Shown: piece after piece, positions 25,342-33,338 of the stretch | Numbering within the stretch: position 1 is the first letter of the stretch | Layout of the letters: the number at the start of each line of letters is the position of its first letter | Assembly (NCBI RefSeq): GCF_011761185.1 | Contig: NZ_JAAOYM010000002.1 | Coordinates: forward strand, 186,001 to 250,000 | Length of the DNA stretch: 64,000 nt | Direction: 5' to 3' | DNA from: Saccharomonospora amisosensis | Lineage (GTDB): Bacteria > Actinomycetota > Actinomycetes > Mycobacteriales > Pseudonocardiaceae | The notes under the pieces: generated by a model | What the model was told of the DNA's origin: nothing | Databases searched by the model: none | The model's input: the letters and a program-made list of their open reading frames with translations, nothing else | Translations under genes and position numbers: made by a program

Positions 25342-27102
25342 GTGCAGCTGAACCCGTGGGCCGTCGCCAGCGTGCTGGTGGTCGGGGTGGTGACCGTTTA
25401 CCTCGGTCGCAGGATGTCCCGGTTCGCCAGCACCACCCACGATTTCCTCGTCGCGCGCCGCACCGTGCGTTCCCGCCGCAACGCCGCCGCAATCTCCGGC
25501 GAGTACATCTCTGCCGCCTCCTTCCTCGGCGTCGCCGGACTGGTGCTCAAGGACGGCGCCGACGCGCTGTGGTATCCCATCGGTTTCACGGCGGGCTTCC
25601 TGGCACTGATGATCTTCGTGGCGGCCCCGCTACGCCGCTCCGGCGCCTACACGCTGCCGGACTTCCTCGAGGCCAGGCTCGGCTCTCCAGCGTTGCGCAC
25701 GGTCTCGACCTGGTTCGTCGTCTTCATCGGCGTGCTTTACATGCTTCCGCAGTTGCAGGGCGCGGGGTTGGCGCTCACCGCCATCACACCAGCGCCCGCC
25801 TGGATCGGCTCGGTGGGCGTGATGGTCGTCATCGCGCTCAACGTGGTTTCCGGCGGTATGCGCGCTATCACGCTGGTGCAGGCGTTTCAGTACTGGCTGA
25901 AGCTGTTCGCCATCGGAGTGCCCACCTTCCTGCTGTGCCTTGTGTTCCTCGGCGGGGCAGGCTCCGGCGCGGCGGGTTCGCTTGGCGAGCAGGCGCCACC
26001 GGAGTTCACCGAGGAGACCACGGTCGACATCCGGACGCCGGTGACGCTGCGCGTGGCCGAGACCACGCTGGTGACGGTGGTGGGGGAGCAGGAAGCGCTG
26101 TGGGTCCCTGGCAGGGAGTACCCCGTCAGCAGCGGAACCGAGCTGGTGTTCCCCTCCGGCAGCAAGGTGCCCGTGGTCAGCGACGGCGCGCTCGAAAACG
26201 CCAGTTGGCTGCGGCCGACGGAGACGTCGCAGGACCTGCTGTGGACGTACTCGCTGATGCTGGCGACCTTCCTCGGCACGATGGGGCTGCCGCATGTGCT
26301 CGTGCGCTTCTACACCAACCCCGACGGCAAGGCGGCGCGCAGGTCAACAGTGCAGGTGCTGCTGCTGTTGGGGCTGTTCTACCTGTTCCCCGTCCTCATC
26401 GGTGCGTTGTCGAGGCTCTATGTACCGAAACTGCTTGTGACCGGCCGAACCGATGCCGCCGTGCTCGAACTGCCCACCGCGATGCTGCCAGGACTGCTCG
26501 GCCAGCTCGTCGTCGCGGTGACGGCGGCAGGCGCGTTCGCCGCGTTCTTCTCGACCTGCTCCGGACTGCTGGTCAGCGTGGCGGGCGTGATCGCGACGGA
26601 TCTGCTCGGCGGCAGGGTGCGCCACTTCAGGTTCGCGGCGGTGGCGGTAGCTGCCGTGCCGGCGGGCATCGCGGTAACCCTGCCCATCGACGACCTGTCG
26701 TTGAGCGTCGGGCTTTCCTTCGCGCTCGCCGCCTCCACGTTCAGCCCGCTGCTGCTGCTCGGTATCTGGTGGCGGGGGTTGACGTGGGTCGGCGCGATGG
26801 CGGGCATGTGCGTCGGGGGCGGCCTGGTACTCGTCGCTGTCGGGCTGAACATGCTGAGCAGGTACACCGGTGGCTGGGCACCGTGGTTCGTCACGCAACC
26901 TGCCCTGTTCACGGTCACAGCCGCGTTCGTCACCACGATCGTGGTGAGCAGGGGCACCGCCCGACGTGTCCCGGACGACGTCAATGCCGTGATGCTGCGG
27001 TTGCATGCCCCCGACCCGCTGGGTTTCATGCGCGACCGCGCGGTGGCTCGCTTCGGCAACGTGGACGACAGGGAGCGAGGCAGGGCGAAGCACCGCAGGT
27101 AG
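25342..27102 (+). CDS. Sodium:solute symporter (SSS family), acetate/monocarboxylate type
   Basis: 586 residues from GTG 25342 with GAGGAA upstream. About 13 TM helices. Family signatures: RRNAAAISGEYISAASFLGVAGLVLKDGADALWYPIGFTAGFLALM in the first helices (Na+ site) and TFLGTMGLPHVLVRFYTNPDGKAARRS, the SSS signature region. An insertion of about 90 residues between helices (EQAPPEFTEETTVDIRTPV...) forms an exported domain. The sequence resembles ActP/MctC carriers of acetate, pyruvate or propionate. It is the last gene of the kinase-peptidase-regulator-transporter unit. Confidence 0.9.
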   Translation: MQLNPWAVASVLVVGVVTVYLGRRMSRFASTTHDFLVARRTVRSRRNAAAISGEYISAASFLGVAGLVLKDGADALWYPIGFTAGFLALMIFVAAPLRRSGAYTLPDFLEARLGSPALRTVSTWFVVFIGVLYMLPQLQGAGLALTAITPAPAWIGSVGVMVVIALNVVSGGMRAITLVQAFQYWLKLFAIGVPTFLLCLVFLGGAGSGAAGSLGEQAPPEFTEETTVDIRTPVTLRVAETTLVTVVGEQEALWVPGREYPVSSGTELVFPSGSKVPVVSDGALENASWLRPTETSQDLLWTYSLMLATFLGTMGLPHVLVRFYTNPDGKAARRSTVQVLLLLGLFYLFPVLIGALSRLYVPKLLVTGRTDAAVLELPTAMLPGLLGQLVVAVTAAGAFAAFFSTCSGLLVSVAGVIATDLLGGRVRHFRFAAVAVAAVPAGIAVTLPIDDLSLSVGLSFALAASTFSPLLLLGIWWRGLTWVGAMAGMCVGGGLVLVAVGLNMLSRYTGGWAPWFVTQPALFTVTAAFVTTIVVSRGTARRVPDDVNAVMLRLHAPDPLGFMRDRAVARFGNVDDRERGRAKHRR

Positions 27103-27171
27103 CCGTTTCGCACCTGGAACCGTGGGCGGGCTCACCGGCACGCAACGATCCGACATGCGACGATTGGGCAC

Positions 27172-27528
27172 GTGCTTGACCGTGTCGAATCCGCACCGAC
27201 GGCCTCCGTTGCCGACCTGCCCTCGACCGGACTGGCCCTGCTGGACGTGCGCGAGCCCGAGGAGTGGGCGGCAGGGCACGCACCCGAGGCCGTGCACATC
27301 CCGCTCGGCGAGCTTCCCGCACGTGCGGCCGAGTTGGCCGAGCTGCCCGACGACCAGCCAGTCTACGTGGTCTGCCGTGGCGGCGGCCGATCCGCTCACG
27401 CGGCGGCGTGGCTCAACGCGGCGGGAATCGTGGAAGCGGTGAACGTTGCAGGCGGAATGAAGTCCTGGGAGACCGAGGGCCGGCCCCTCGTCGGCGAGCG
27501 TTACGGCGCCCCGCCCGAGGTGCTCTGA
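27172..27528 (+). CDS. Single-domain rhodanese-like sulfurtransferase
   Basis: 118 residues from a GTG start. Rhodanese signatures: ALLDVREPEEWAAGHAPEAVHIPLGEL, the active-site loop YVVCRGGGRSAHAA (catalytic Cys) and VEAVNVAGGMKSWETEGRPL. Such proteins carry persulfide sulfur; the acceptor is unknown. The DUF4328-like gene starts 6 nt downstream, so both are probably on one mRNA. Confidence 0.92.
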   Translation: MLDRVESAPTASVADLPSTGLALLDVREPEEWAAGHAPEAVHIPLGELPARAAELAELPDDQPVYVVCRGGGRSAHAAAWLNAAGIVEAVNVAGGMKSWETEGRPLVGERYGAPPEVL

Positions 27529-27533
27529 CCGCG

Positions 27534-28433
27534 ATGCAGCAGCCAAGACGTCGGGTACGTTGGGTCGCCACCGTGCCTCCCGGTGCGCGGCCGCCCCGCC
27601 ACGTCTCGGCACCCCAGCGCTACACCGGCCCGCCGTCGTACCAGGTCCCGCCCCGTTGGGGATTCCCGCACGTGGCATGGCGGTGGCCGACCGCGGTGCC
27701 CGGCACGGTGTCGGATCTGCCCGTGCCACCGCAGCGGCTTCGCATGATCGCGCGCAACGCGGTGACCGTGCTGTGGACGCTGGCACTGCTGGCCATGATC
27801 GCTGCTGGGGCGGAGAGCTGGCGCTATGCGCTGCTGGTGAGCAGTCGTGATTCGGCGCTCAGCGCGTCCGTCGTCGGTGCCTCGGACGCGCTGGTGCTGG
27901 CCTTCTCACTGCTGGCGTTCGTGCTCGCGCTGTTCGCGTTCGCGGGCGTGATGTGGTGGCTGTTCGTGGCCCGATCGGCGGCGGCGGAAGAAGCCGGGCA
28001 GCAGCCCGCCCGGCCGACGTGGCAGGTGGTGGCAGGCATCCTCGTGCCGGGCCTCAACCTGGTGCTGGCGGGCTCGATCCTCACCGAATTGGAGCACGCC
28101 GCGCTGCGTAGACCGGTGTACGCCCGCCCCCGGCCCTCGCGGCTGGTGCTGGGTTGGTGGGCGGCGTGGGTGGCCAATGGGGTGCTGCTCGTGCTGACCG
28201 TCGCCTGGCGAACGCGCGACGGCGTGCAGGCAGACGCCGATGGGGTGGTGCTGAGCGCGCTGACCGATCTGTCCGCGACGGTGCTGGCCGTGGTCACTGC
28301 GCTGGTCGTCCGCCGCATTACCCGGTTGATCGCGCCGATCGAAGCCGAACTGGTGCGCCCGGTGCGGGTGGTGGCTGTGAGGGGTGCGCCGCGCCTGTCA
28401 CGGCGGGACCGCCCGACAACCGCAACCCGCTGA
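27534..28433 (+). CDS. DUF4328-like four-TM membrane protein
   Basis: 299 residues from ATG 27534. A Pro/Arg-rich cytoplasmic N-terminus (1-60; PPGARPPRHVSAPQRYTGPPSYQVPP) is followed by RMIARNAVTVLWTLALLAMIAAGAESWRYALL and three further helices, including PTWQVVAGILVPGLNLVLAGSILTELEHAA. The pattern matches the actinobacterial DUF4328 family, whose function is unknown. Its TGA stop (28431-28433) abuts a 21-bp tandem repeat directly. Confidence 0.78.
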   Translation: MQQPRRRVRWVATVPPGARPPRHVSAPQRYTGPPSYQVPPRWGFPHVAWRWPTAVPGTVSDLPVPPQRLRMIARNAVTVLWTLALLAMIAAGAESWRYALLVSSRDSALSASVVGASDALVLAFSLLAFVLALFAFAGVMWWLFVARSAAAEEAGQQPARPTWQVVAGILVPGLNLVLAGSILTELEHAALRRPVYARPRPSRLVLGWWAAWVANGVLLVLTVAWRTRDGVQADADGVVLSALTDLSATVLAVVTALVVRRITRLIAPIEAELVRPVRVVAVRGAPRLSRRDRPTTATR

Positions 28434-28580
28434 CCCGCGAGTCCCCCGCTCACGCCCGCGAGTCCCCCGCTCACGCCCGCGAGTCCCCCGCTCACGCCCG
28501 CGAGTCCCCCGCTCACGCCCGCGAGTCCCCCGCTCACGCCCGCGAGTCCCCCGCTCACGCCCGCGAGTCCCGCGCTCCGC
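28434..28580. repeat. 21-bp tandem repeat, six perfect copies plus one degenerate
   Basis: Six identical 21-nt units start at 28434, 28455, 28476, 28497, 28518 and 28539; each begins CCCGCGAGTCCCCC and ends GCTCACG. A seventh, diverged copy runs 28560-28580. There are no spacers, so it is not a CRISPR array. The array starts at the base after the DUF4328-like stop codon and ends 20 nt before the convergent P450 stop. The unit length is a multiple of three, but no gene is expected to run through it. Confidence 0.95.
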
Positions 28581-28600
28581 GACCCACAGCCGCATAGGTT

Positions 28601-29767
28601 TCAGACGGTCACAGGCAGGGTGCGCAGGCCCCGGATAACGAACTCCGGACGCCGTCGCGGCTGCCTTGCCAGGCGAAGCCCCGGCAACCGCTTCGCCAGC
28701 GCGGACAGCGCGGCGGCGATCTCGATCCGGGCCAACGGCGCGCCGAGGCAGTAGTGCACGCCGCCACCGAAGCCCAGATGCGGGTTCGGGTCCCTGCCGA
28801 TGTCGAGTGTGTCCGGTTCGGTGAACACGTCGGGATCACGAGCGGCCGCGCCAAGCAGCGCGGCGATCTTCTCGCCCCGAGCGATGCGCCGCCCCGCGAT
28901 CTCCACCTCGGTCGTGGCGGTGCGCTCGAACAGTTGCAGCGGTGAGTCGAACCTGATCAGTTCCTCCACAGTCGAAGCCGCCAGCGCTGGATCGGCCACC
29001 AGCCGGTCCCATTGCCCGCGGTGGGTCAGCAGCGCGTACGTTCCGTTGCCGAGCACGTTCACCGTCGCCTCGTGCCCTGCCATGAGCAGCAGCACCGCTG
29101 TCGCCACCACCTCGTCCTCGGTCAACTCGCTGGCGATGAGGTGGCTGAGCAGGTCGTCACCAGGGCTGGCCGACCGCTGCGCGGCGAGTACCCGCAGGTA
29201 GCCCGCGAACCGCGCCGCCGCCTGCTCCGCCGCGAGCTGCTGACCCTCGTCGATGCCGTATTCGTACATCTTGACGATCGCGTTGCTCCAGGTCACCAGC
29301 CGCGGGCCGTCCCGCTCGGGTATGCCCAGCAGTTCGGTGATCACCACAACCGGGAGCGGTTGCGCGAGGTGTTCCAGCAGGTCGGCCTCGCCATCCGCGG
29401 TGATGTGCTCGGCGAGGGTCGCGACCAGCCTCGCGGCCAGTGCCTCCACAGCCGGACGTAGCCGTTCGACGTGGCCCCTGGCGAACGCGGCCGCCACCAG
29501 CCTGCGCAACCGCGTGTGCGCGGGCGGCTCGTTCTCCAGCAGGGAATTGCGGTGCAGCATGTTGAACGACACGAACCGTTCGGCGGGTGTCGCGTCGGTC
29601 CAGATCCGGCCGAGGTCGCGGTGCCGCAGCACCGACGACGCCGCGGGGTGCGACACGGCGATGAAAAGACCGAGTCCCTCGTGCCAGTGCACCTCGCCAC
29701 GAGCACGCAGTCTGTGAAATTCGCGGTACGGGTCGGCGATGAACGTGGGGTCGTCAGCGACGAACAT
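28601..29767 (-). CDS. Cytochrome P450
   Basis: 388 residues from ATG 29767 (MFVADDPTFIADPYREFHRLR). P450 hallmarks: the I-helix oxygen-activation motif LMAGHEATVN, the K-helix E-x-x-R in VEELIRF, and the heme loop HLGFGGGVHYCLGAPLARIEI with the cysteine thiolate. A soluble bacterial class-I monooxygenase that needs ferredoxin and a reductase, none of which is adjacent. The substrate is unknown. A longer frame upstream overlaps the opposite gene and lacks family similarity. Confidence 0.93.
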   Translation of the reverse strand: MFVADDPTFIADPYREFHRLRARGEVHWHEGLGLFIAVSHPAASSVLRHRDLGRIWTDATPAERFVSFNMLHRNSLLENEPPAHTRLRRLVAAAFARGHVERLRPAVEALAARLVATLAEHITADGEADLLEHLAQPLPVVVITELLGIPERDGPRLVTWSNAIVKMYEYGIDEGQQLAAEQAAARFAGYLRVLAAQRSASPGDDLLSHLIASELTEDEVVATAVLLLMAGHEATVNVLGNGTYALLTHRGQWDRLVADPALAASTVEELIRFDSPLQLFERTATTEVEIAGRRIARGEKIAALLGAAARDPDVFTEPDTLDIGRDPNPHLGFGGGVHYCLGAPLARIEIAAALSALAKRLPGLRLARQPRRRPEFVIRGLRTLPVTV

Positions 29768-30730
29768 CGGGCGAGCGTAGCTCGCACGCAATCGAGCCGG
29801 CTGCGTCTTCCTGATGAACTGTGGTCGCGGCTGCTGCGGTGCCGCGCACTTGTAGGGCTGGCCGCTTACCTGCTCGTGCGCCTGGTAGGCGTCGGCGTGC
29901 TGGCGGGCATGGCGGCTCGGCAGGGTGTGCCGCTGCTCGGCGAGCTGACGGCGTGGGATGGGCAGTGGTACCTCGGCATCGCAGAGCGCGGCTATGACGG
30001 GGTGGGTGAGGCGTCGCTCGACGCGGACGGCCAGCCCTACTCGTCCGCCCCCTACGGCTTCTTCCCGCTCTATCCGGGGTTGGTATCGGCGGTCGCCGAC
30101 GTTCCGGGACTGTCGACGGCGACGGCCGGCCTCATCGTGTCCAGCGTGGCCGGGCTCGCGGGGGTGCCGGCGATCATGCGGATTGCGGCACACGTCGACC
30201 CCCGGCCACGTGTGGGCCTACTCCTCGTCGTGCTCGCCGCCGGCGCACCGATGGCGATCACCCTCTCGATGGTCTACACCGAGGCCCTCTGGGTCGCGGT
30301 GATCGCGCGGACGGGCCAGACGTGGCAAGAGGTCGAGTGGGTCGGTTGGCATTTCCGGTGGGACTTCGGGGCCGAGGCGCTCGAGTGGATCACGCGCGGC
30401 CTGCTCGATGACTCGCCGGTCATGGTCACCGTTGGGGTGTGCGTGGTCCTGGGCGCCATGTCCCTCGCGGCGCTCGGCGCTGTGCGGCGGCTGCCGTGGC
30501 CGCTGGTGGCCTACGGCGCGGGCATCGTGGTGTTGATGCTCGGTTCGTCGGGCATTCCGCACGCCAAGCCGCGGTTCATACTCGTGGGCGCGTTCGTGTT
30601 GCTGATCCCGGTCGCCGTCGGGCTCGCTCGGCGCCGAACGAGTACCCAGCTCGCCGCGCTGACGCTGTTTGTCCTCGGTTGCGCTTGGTACAGCGCGCAC
30701 GCCCTCGCGGTGTGGCGCTATGCGATCTAG
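29714..30730 (+). CDS. Internally deleted PIG-V-like mannosyltransferase homologue (probable pseudogene)
   Basis: 338 residues from the only usable start, GTG 29714, which overlaps the 5' end of the divergent P450 gene by 54 nt. It carries LTAWDGQWYLGIAERGYD and YGFFPLYPGLVSA, as in the intact homologue at 9766-10995. Alignment by eye shows VYTEALWVAV joined directly to IARTGQTWQEVEWVGWHFRW; in the homologue 74 residues (about three TM helices) lie between. The C-terminal part (LGSSGIPHAKPRFIL) aligns again. The frame is open, but an in-frame loss of about 222 bp from the helical core makes activity doubtful. Confidence 0.6.
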   Translation: MKFAVRVGDERGVVSDEHRASVARTQSSRLRLPDELWSRLLRCRALVGLAAYLLVRLVGVGVLAGMAARQGVPLLGELTAWDGQWYLGIAERGYDGVGEASLDADGQPYSSAPYGFFPLYPGLVSAVADVPGLSTATAGLIVSSVAGLAGVPAIMRIAAHVDPRPRVGLLLVVLAAGAPMAITLSMVYTEALWVAVIARTGQTWQEVEWVGWHFRWDFGAEALEWITRGLLDDSPVMVTVGVCVVLGAMSLAALGAVRRLPWPLVAYGAGIVVLMLGSSGIPHAKPRFILVGAFVLLIPVAVGLARRRTSTQLAALTLFVLGCAWYSAHALAVWRYAI

Positions 30731-31293
30731 CCGGCGCTGGGCGTCCATTCGTCGGCGAGTATCGAGAACAACACCGAGTCGCGCCACGCGCCGTTGGTGA
30801 ACACGTGGTCGCGTAGGACTCCCTCGCGGGTGAAGCCGACCCGCTCGACGACGGCGAGGCTTGCGGCATTCTCGGGACCGATCGCAGCGGACACCCGGTG
30901 CCGTCCGAGGGGACCGAACGCGAAGTCGAGCATGGTTCGCACGGCGTCGGTTGCGTAGCCGCGGCGCTGGTGGTCGTGCGCGATGGCGTAACCGAGCTTT
31001 GCCGCTTGGACGCCGGCGAATGCCAGCCGGGCGAAGCCGACGAGCTGGTCGTCGTCGAGGGGCGTCACCGCGAGGTAGTACTCGGTTCGCGGCTGCTGCT
31101 GGGCGCGCTCGAGGATGCCCGTGAGCATGTCGCGAGCCTGGTCGCGGTCGCGCGAGTTGAACGACAGGTACCAGGTGACGCGGTCGTCGCCGACGAGGCT
31201 GCACACACCGTCGATGTCGTCGTCGGTGAACTCGCGGAGGCGTACGCGTTGGCCGGCGAGTGCTACCCGCTCGGTCGCTTGCTGACTGGTCAC
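30727..31293 (-). CDS. GNAT acetyltransferase, RimJ-like (copy A)
   Basis: 188 residues from GTG 31293. GNAT signatures: VRLREFTDDDIDGVCSLVGDD, the acetyl-CoA pyrophosphate loop HDHQRRGYATDAVRTMLDFAF (Q/R-x-x-G-x-A) and SAAIGPENAASLAVVERVGFTREGVLRDHVFTNGAWRDSVLFSIL. RimJ/RimL-like enzymes acetylate N-termini or small amines. It is highly similar along its full length to the product of 32672-33235. Its start overlaps the stop of the HTH regulator by 4 nt (translational coupling). Confidence 0.88.
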   Translation of the reverse strand: MTSQQATERVALAGQRVRLREFTDDDIDGVCSLVGDDRVTWYLSFNSRDRDQARDMLTGILERAQQQPRTEYYLAVTPLDDDQLVGFARLAFAGVQAAKLGYAIAHDHQRRGYATDAVRTMLDFAFGPLGRHRVSAAIGPENAASLAVVERVGFTREGVLRDHVFTNGAWRDSVLFSILADEWTPSAG

Positions 31294-32639
31294 GACGGCA
31301 AGGCTATGCGTTCGCTGGTGAACGTGTGGAGGTGCTCGGATAGCTCGGCGGCGGTCCTCCCGCCTTCGACGCCAACGAGAGCCCGGCTGACCTGTTCGAC
31401 CGAGGTCACCACGTCGTGAATCCGCTTCGCCGGAGGAAGCTCAAGCACGGGTGCAACGGCTTCGGCGGCGCCCTCGAGTTGTCCGCGGTGAATCCTCGCG
31501 ATGGCGAGCGCGCACCGGGTGCCGGCCTCGTCGCCGAACGCGCGGTCGACGTCGGGAGCGTGCGTGTAGGCTGCGAGTGCTTCCCCTGCGACCGACTCGG
31601 CGTGCTCGGCCTCGTCCGCGCCGGCCCACGCGAGGGCATCAGCGGCGTAGTAGAGCTGGCGCGGGCGGTTGAACGTGCAGAGTCCGCCCAGTTCGTCCAG
31701 CTCGTCGCGGTAGGCGCGTTCGCGGGCTTCGGTGGCGCGGTCGATCGCGGCGCGCGCCTCGGCGAGGTTGCCTTGAGCAGCGAGACTGCGCGCTTCGCTC
31801 GCGGCGAGCCAGACGGCGGACGTGCCCCGTGTGCGGGCGGCGAAGTCGGCGCCGCGCTGGGCGTAGCGCACGGATTCACTGAGTTGGCCGGACCAATAGG
31901 CGATGAGGGCTTGCAGTCCTCGCACCAATGCGCGTAGTCCGTCGTGGCCGGCGTTGTCGGCGGCCGAGTAGGCGGCGCGGGCATGGGTCATGGCGTCGTG
32001 GGGTGCGCCGAGGTCGTGCGAGGCCTTCGCCACGAGCCCAGAGGAGACGCCGACGAGCAAGTACAGCTCTCGGGCTTGGTCCGGGCGCTGGTGTCCTTCG
32101 AGCAGGCCGAACGCTCGCGCTTGAGTCGCGGTGATGTCGCTGAGCAGTTCGTCGAGCGGCTGCTGCTGGTAGGCCACCGTGAGCCGGCGAACGTCGTCGG
32201 CGAGTTGGTCGAGGGTCTCGGTACCCACAGTTGTGGCCTCCGTTCGTGTCGAGAAGTCGCGGGCGCGCTCTGCGGCCTGCGCGACTAGTTGCCCCTGCCA
32301 GTCGTCGCGCTGGTTGCCTCGGCGAGTCGACATGTGGGCTTCGGGTGGTGCTGCGATGGCACCGAGGCCGTAGGGCTGGCCGAGCAGACGCGAGGCAGGC
32401 TCGCCGAACAACTGCTCGAGCGCGGCCTGCGCATGCGGGTAGGGCATCGTCGCGACTTCGCCGGCGACCCATCGGTATGCCTGGCGCTCCGAGAGGTCCG
32501 TGCCGGCGACCTCGGCGTACCGCTTACGCAGGCCTTCCCGCTTCATGTGCCGCTGCCGTAGCACCTGCTCAAGGGATGACGTTCTGCTCGGCTCGGCGCG
32601 TTTGCGAGTAGTTCGAGGGCCTCGCGCAGGTTCCGGCAC
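31290..32639 (-). CDS. HTH regulator with TPR-like C-terminal domain
   Basis: 449 residues from GTG 32639; the frame continues upstream to 32729 and a start at 32546 (MKREGLRKRYAEV) is also possible. The N-terminal region (SSLEQVLRQRHMKREGLRKRYAEVAGTDLSERQAYRWVAGEVATMPYPHAQAALEQLFG) is an XRE-like DNA-binding domain typical of large actinomycete regulators. The remainder is alpha-helical with Ala-rich repeats (ARAAYSAADNAGHDGLRALVRGLQALIAYWSGQLSESVRYAQRG), consistent with TPR-like ligand sensing. It is flanked by two paralogous GNAT genes and coupled to one. Confidence 0.75.
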   Translation of the reverse strand: MPEPARGPRTTRKRAEPSRTSSLEQVLRQRHMKREGLRKRYAEVAGTDLSERQAYRWVAGEVATMPYPHAQAALEQLFGEPASRLLGQPYGLGAIAAPPEAHMSTRRGNQRDDWQGQLVAQAAERARDFSTRTEATTVGTETLDQLADDVRRLTVAYQQQPLDELLSDITATQARAFGLLEGHQRPDQARELYLLVGVSSGLVAKASHDLGAPHDAMTHARAAYSAADNAGHDGLRALVRGLQALIAYWSGQLSESVRYAQRGADFAARTRGTSAVWLAASEARSLAAQGNLAEARAAIDRATEARERAYRDELDELGGLCTFNRPRQLYYAADALAWAGADEAEHAESVAGEALAAYTHAPDVDRAFGDEAGTRCALAIARIHRGQLEGAAEAVAPVLELPPAKRIHDVVTSVEQVSRALVGVEGGRTAAELSEHLHTFTSERIALPS

Positions 32640-32671
32640 TGCGACGGTGGGCCGGACGATGTCGGGCCTCG

Positions 32672-33235
32672 CTAGCCGCGAGTCCGCCACTCCTGCGCGA
32701 GGACGGAGTACAGAATCGAGTCGCGCCATGCGCCGCCTGTGAACACGTGGTCACGCAACACGCCCTCACGGGTGAAGCCGAGCTGCTCCACGAGCGCAAG
32801 GCTGACGGCGTTCTCCGGGCCGACCGCGGCCGTCACCCGGTGCAGCCCGAGCGTGCCGAACCCGAAGTCGAGCATGGTTCGCACGGCGTCTGTGGCATAG
32901 CCGCGTCGCTGGTAGTCGTGCGCGATGGCGAACCGCAGTTCAGCGGCCTCGAAATCACCCAGCAACAGCCGCGTGAAGCCGACCACCCGGTCCTCACCAA
33001 GCGAAGTCACGGCCAGGTAGTAGTCGCTGCGAGGACACAACCTCGCGCGTTCGATGATCCCGTCGAGCAGTTGGCGGGCCTGCTCGGCGTTGCGTGAGTT
33101 GATGTTCAGGTAGTAGGTGACCCGGTCGTCGCCCACGATGCCCCTGACACCATCCAGGTCGTCAGCGGAGAACTCGCGCAGGCGAACCCGCCTCCCGGTA
33201 AGCGCCACCCGCTCCGTAGTCAGCCGAGCCCGCAC
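32672..33235 (-). CDS. GNAT acetyltransferase, RimJ-like (copy B)
   Basis: 187 residues. It closely parallels copy A: VRLREFSADDLDGVRGIVGDDRVTYYL, HDYQRRGYATDAVRTMLDFGF and AAVGPENAVSLALVEQLGFTREGVLRDHVFTGGAWRDSILYSVL. The two genes flank the HTH regulator in the same orientation, which points to a local duplication. The acceptor is unknown; tandem copies may have diverged in specificity. Confidence 0.88.
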   Translation of the reverse strand: MRARLTTERVALTGRRVRLREFSADDLDGVRGIVGDDRVTYYLNINSRNAEQARQLLDGIIERARLCPRSDYYLAVTSLGEDRVVGFTRLLLGDFEAAELRFAIAHDYQRRGYATDAVRTMLDFGFGTLGLHRVTAAVGPENAVSLALVEQLGFTREGVLRDHVFTGGAWRDSILYSVLAQEWRTRG

Positions 33236-33338
33236 AACACCAAGGCTAGTCGCCCGAGCACCGCCTTTGTCTCCGTCCTAACCTTGGACCACAGCCAGTG
33301 CCGTCGACACCACCGCACAACCCGCAGGAGGCGAGAAC

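Noticed and set aside
26344-27786. 480-codon open frame antisense to the symporter, rhodanese and DUF4328-like genes
   Set aside because: It crosses three real genes with strong family motifs on the other strand and encodes low-complexity Arg/His/Gln sequence.
28434-28580. CRISPR array
   Set aside because: Units of 21 bp are directly contiguous with no spacers, and no cas genes are in the window; it is a plain tandem repeat.
29714-33235. Mobile element or genomic island carrying the GNAT pair and deleted mannosyltransferase
   Set aside because: No transposase, integrase, terminal inverted repeats or direct flanking repeats are visible; local duplication and deletion explain the layout.
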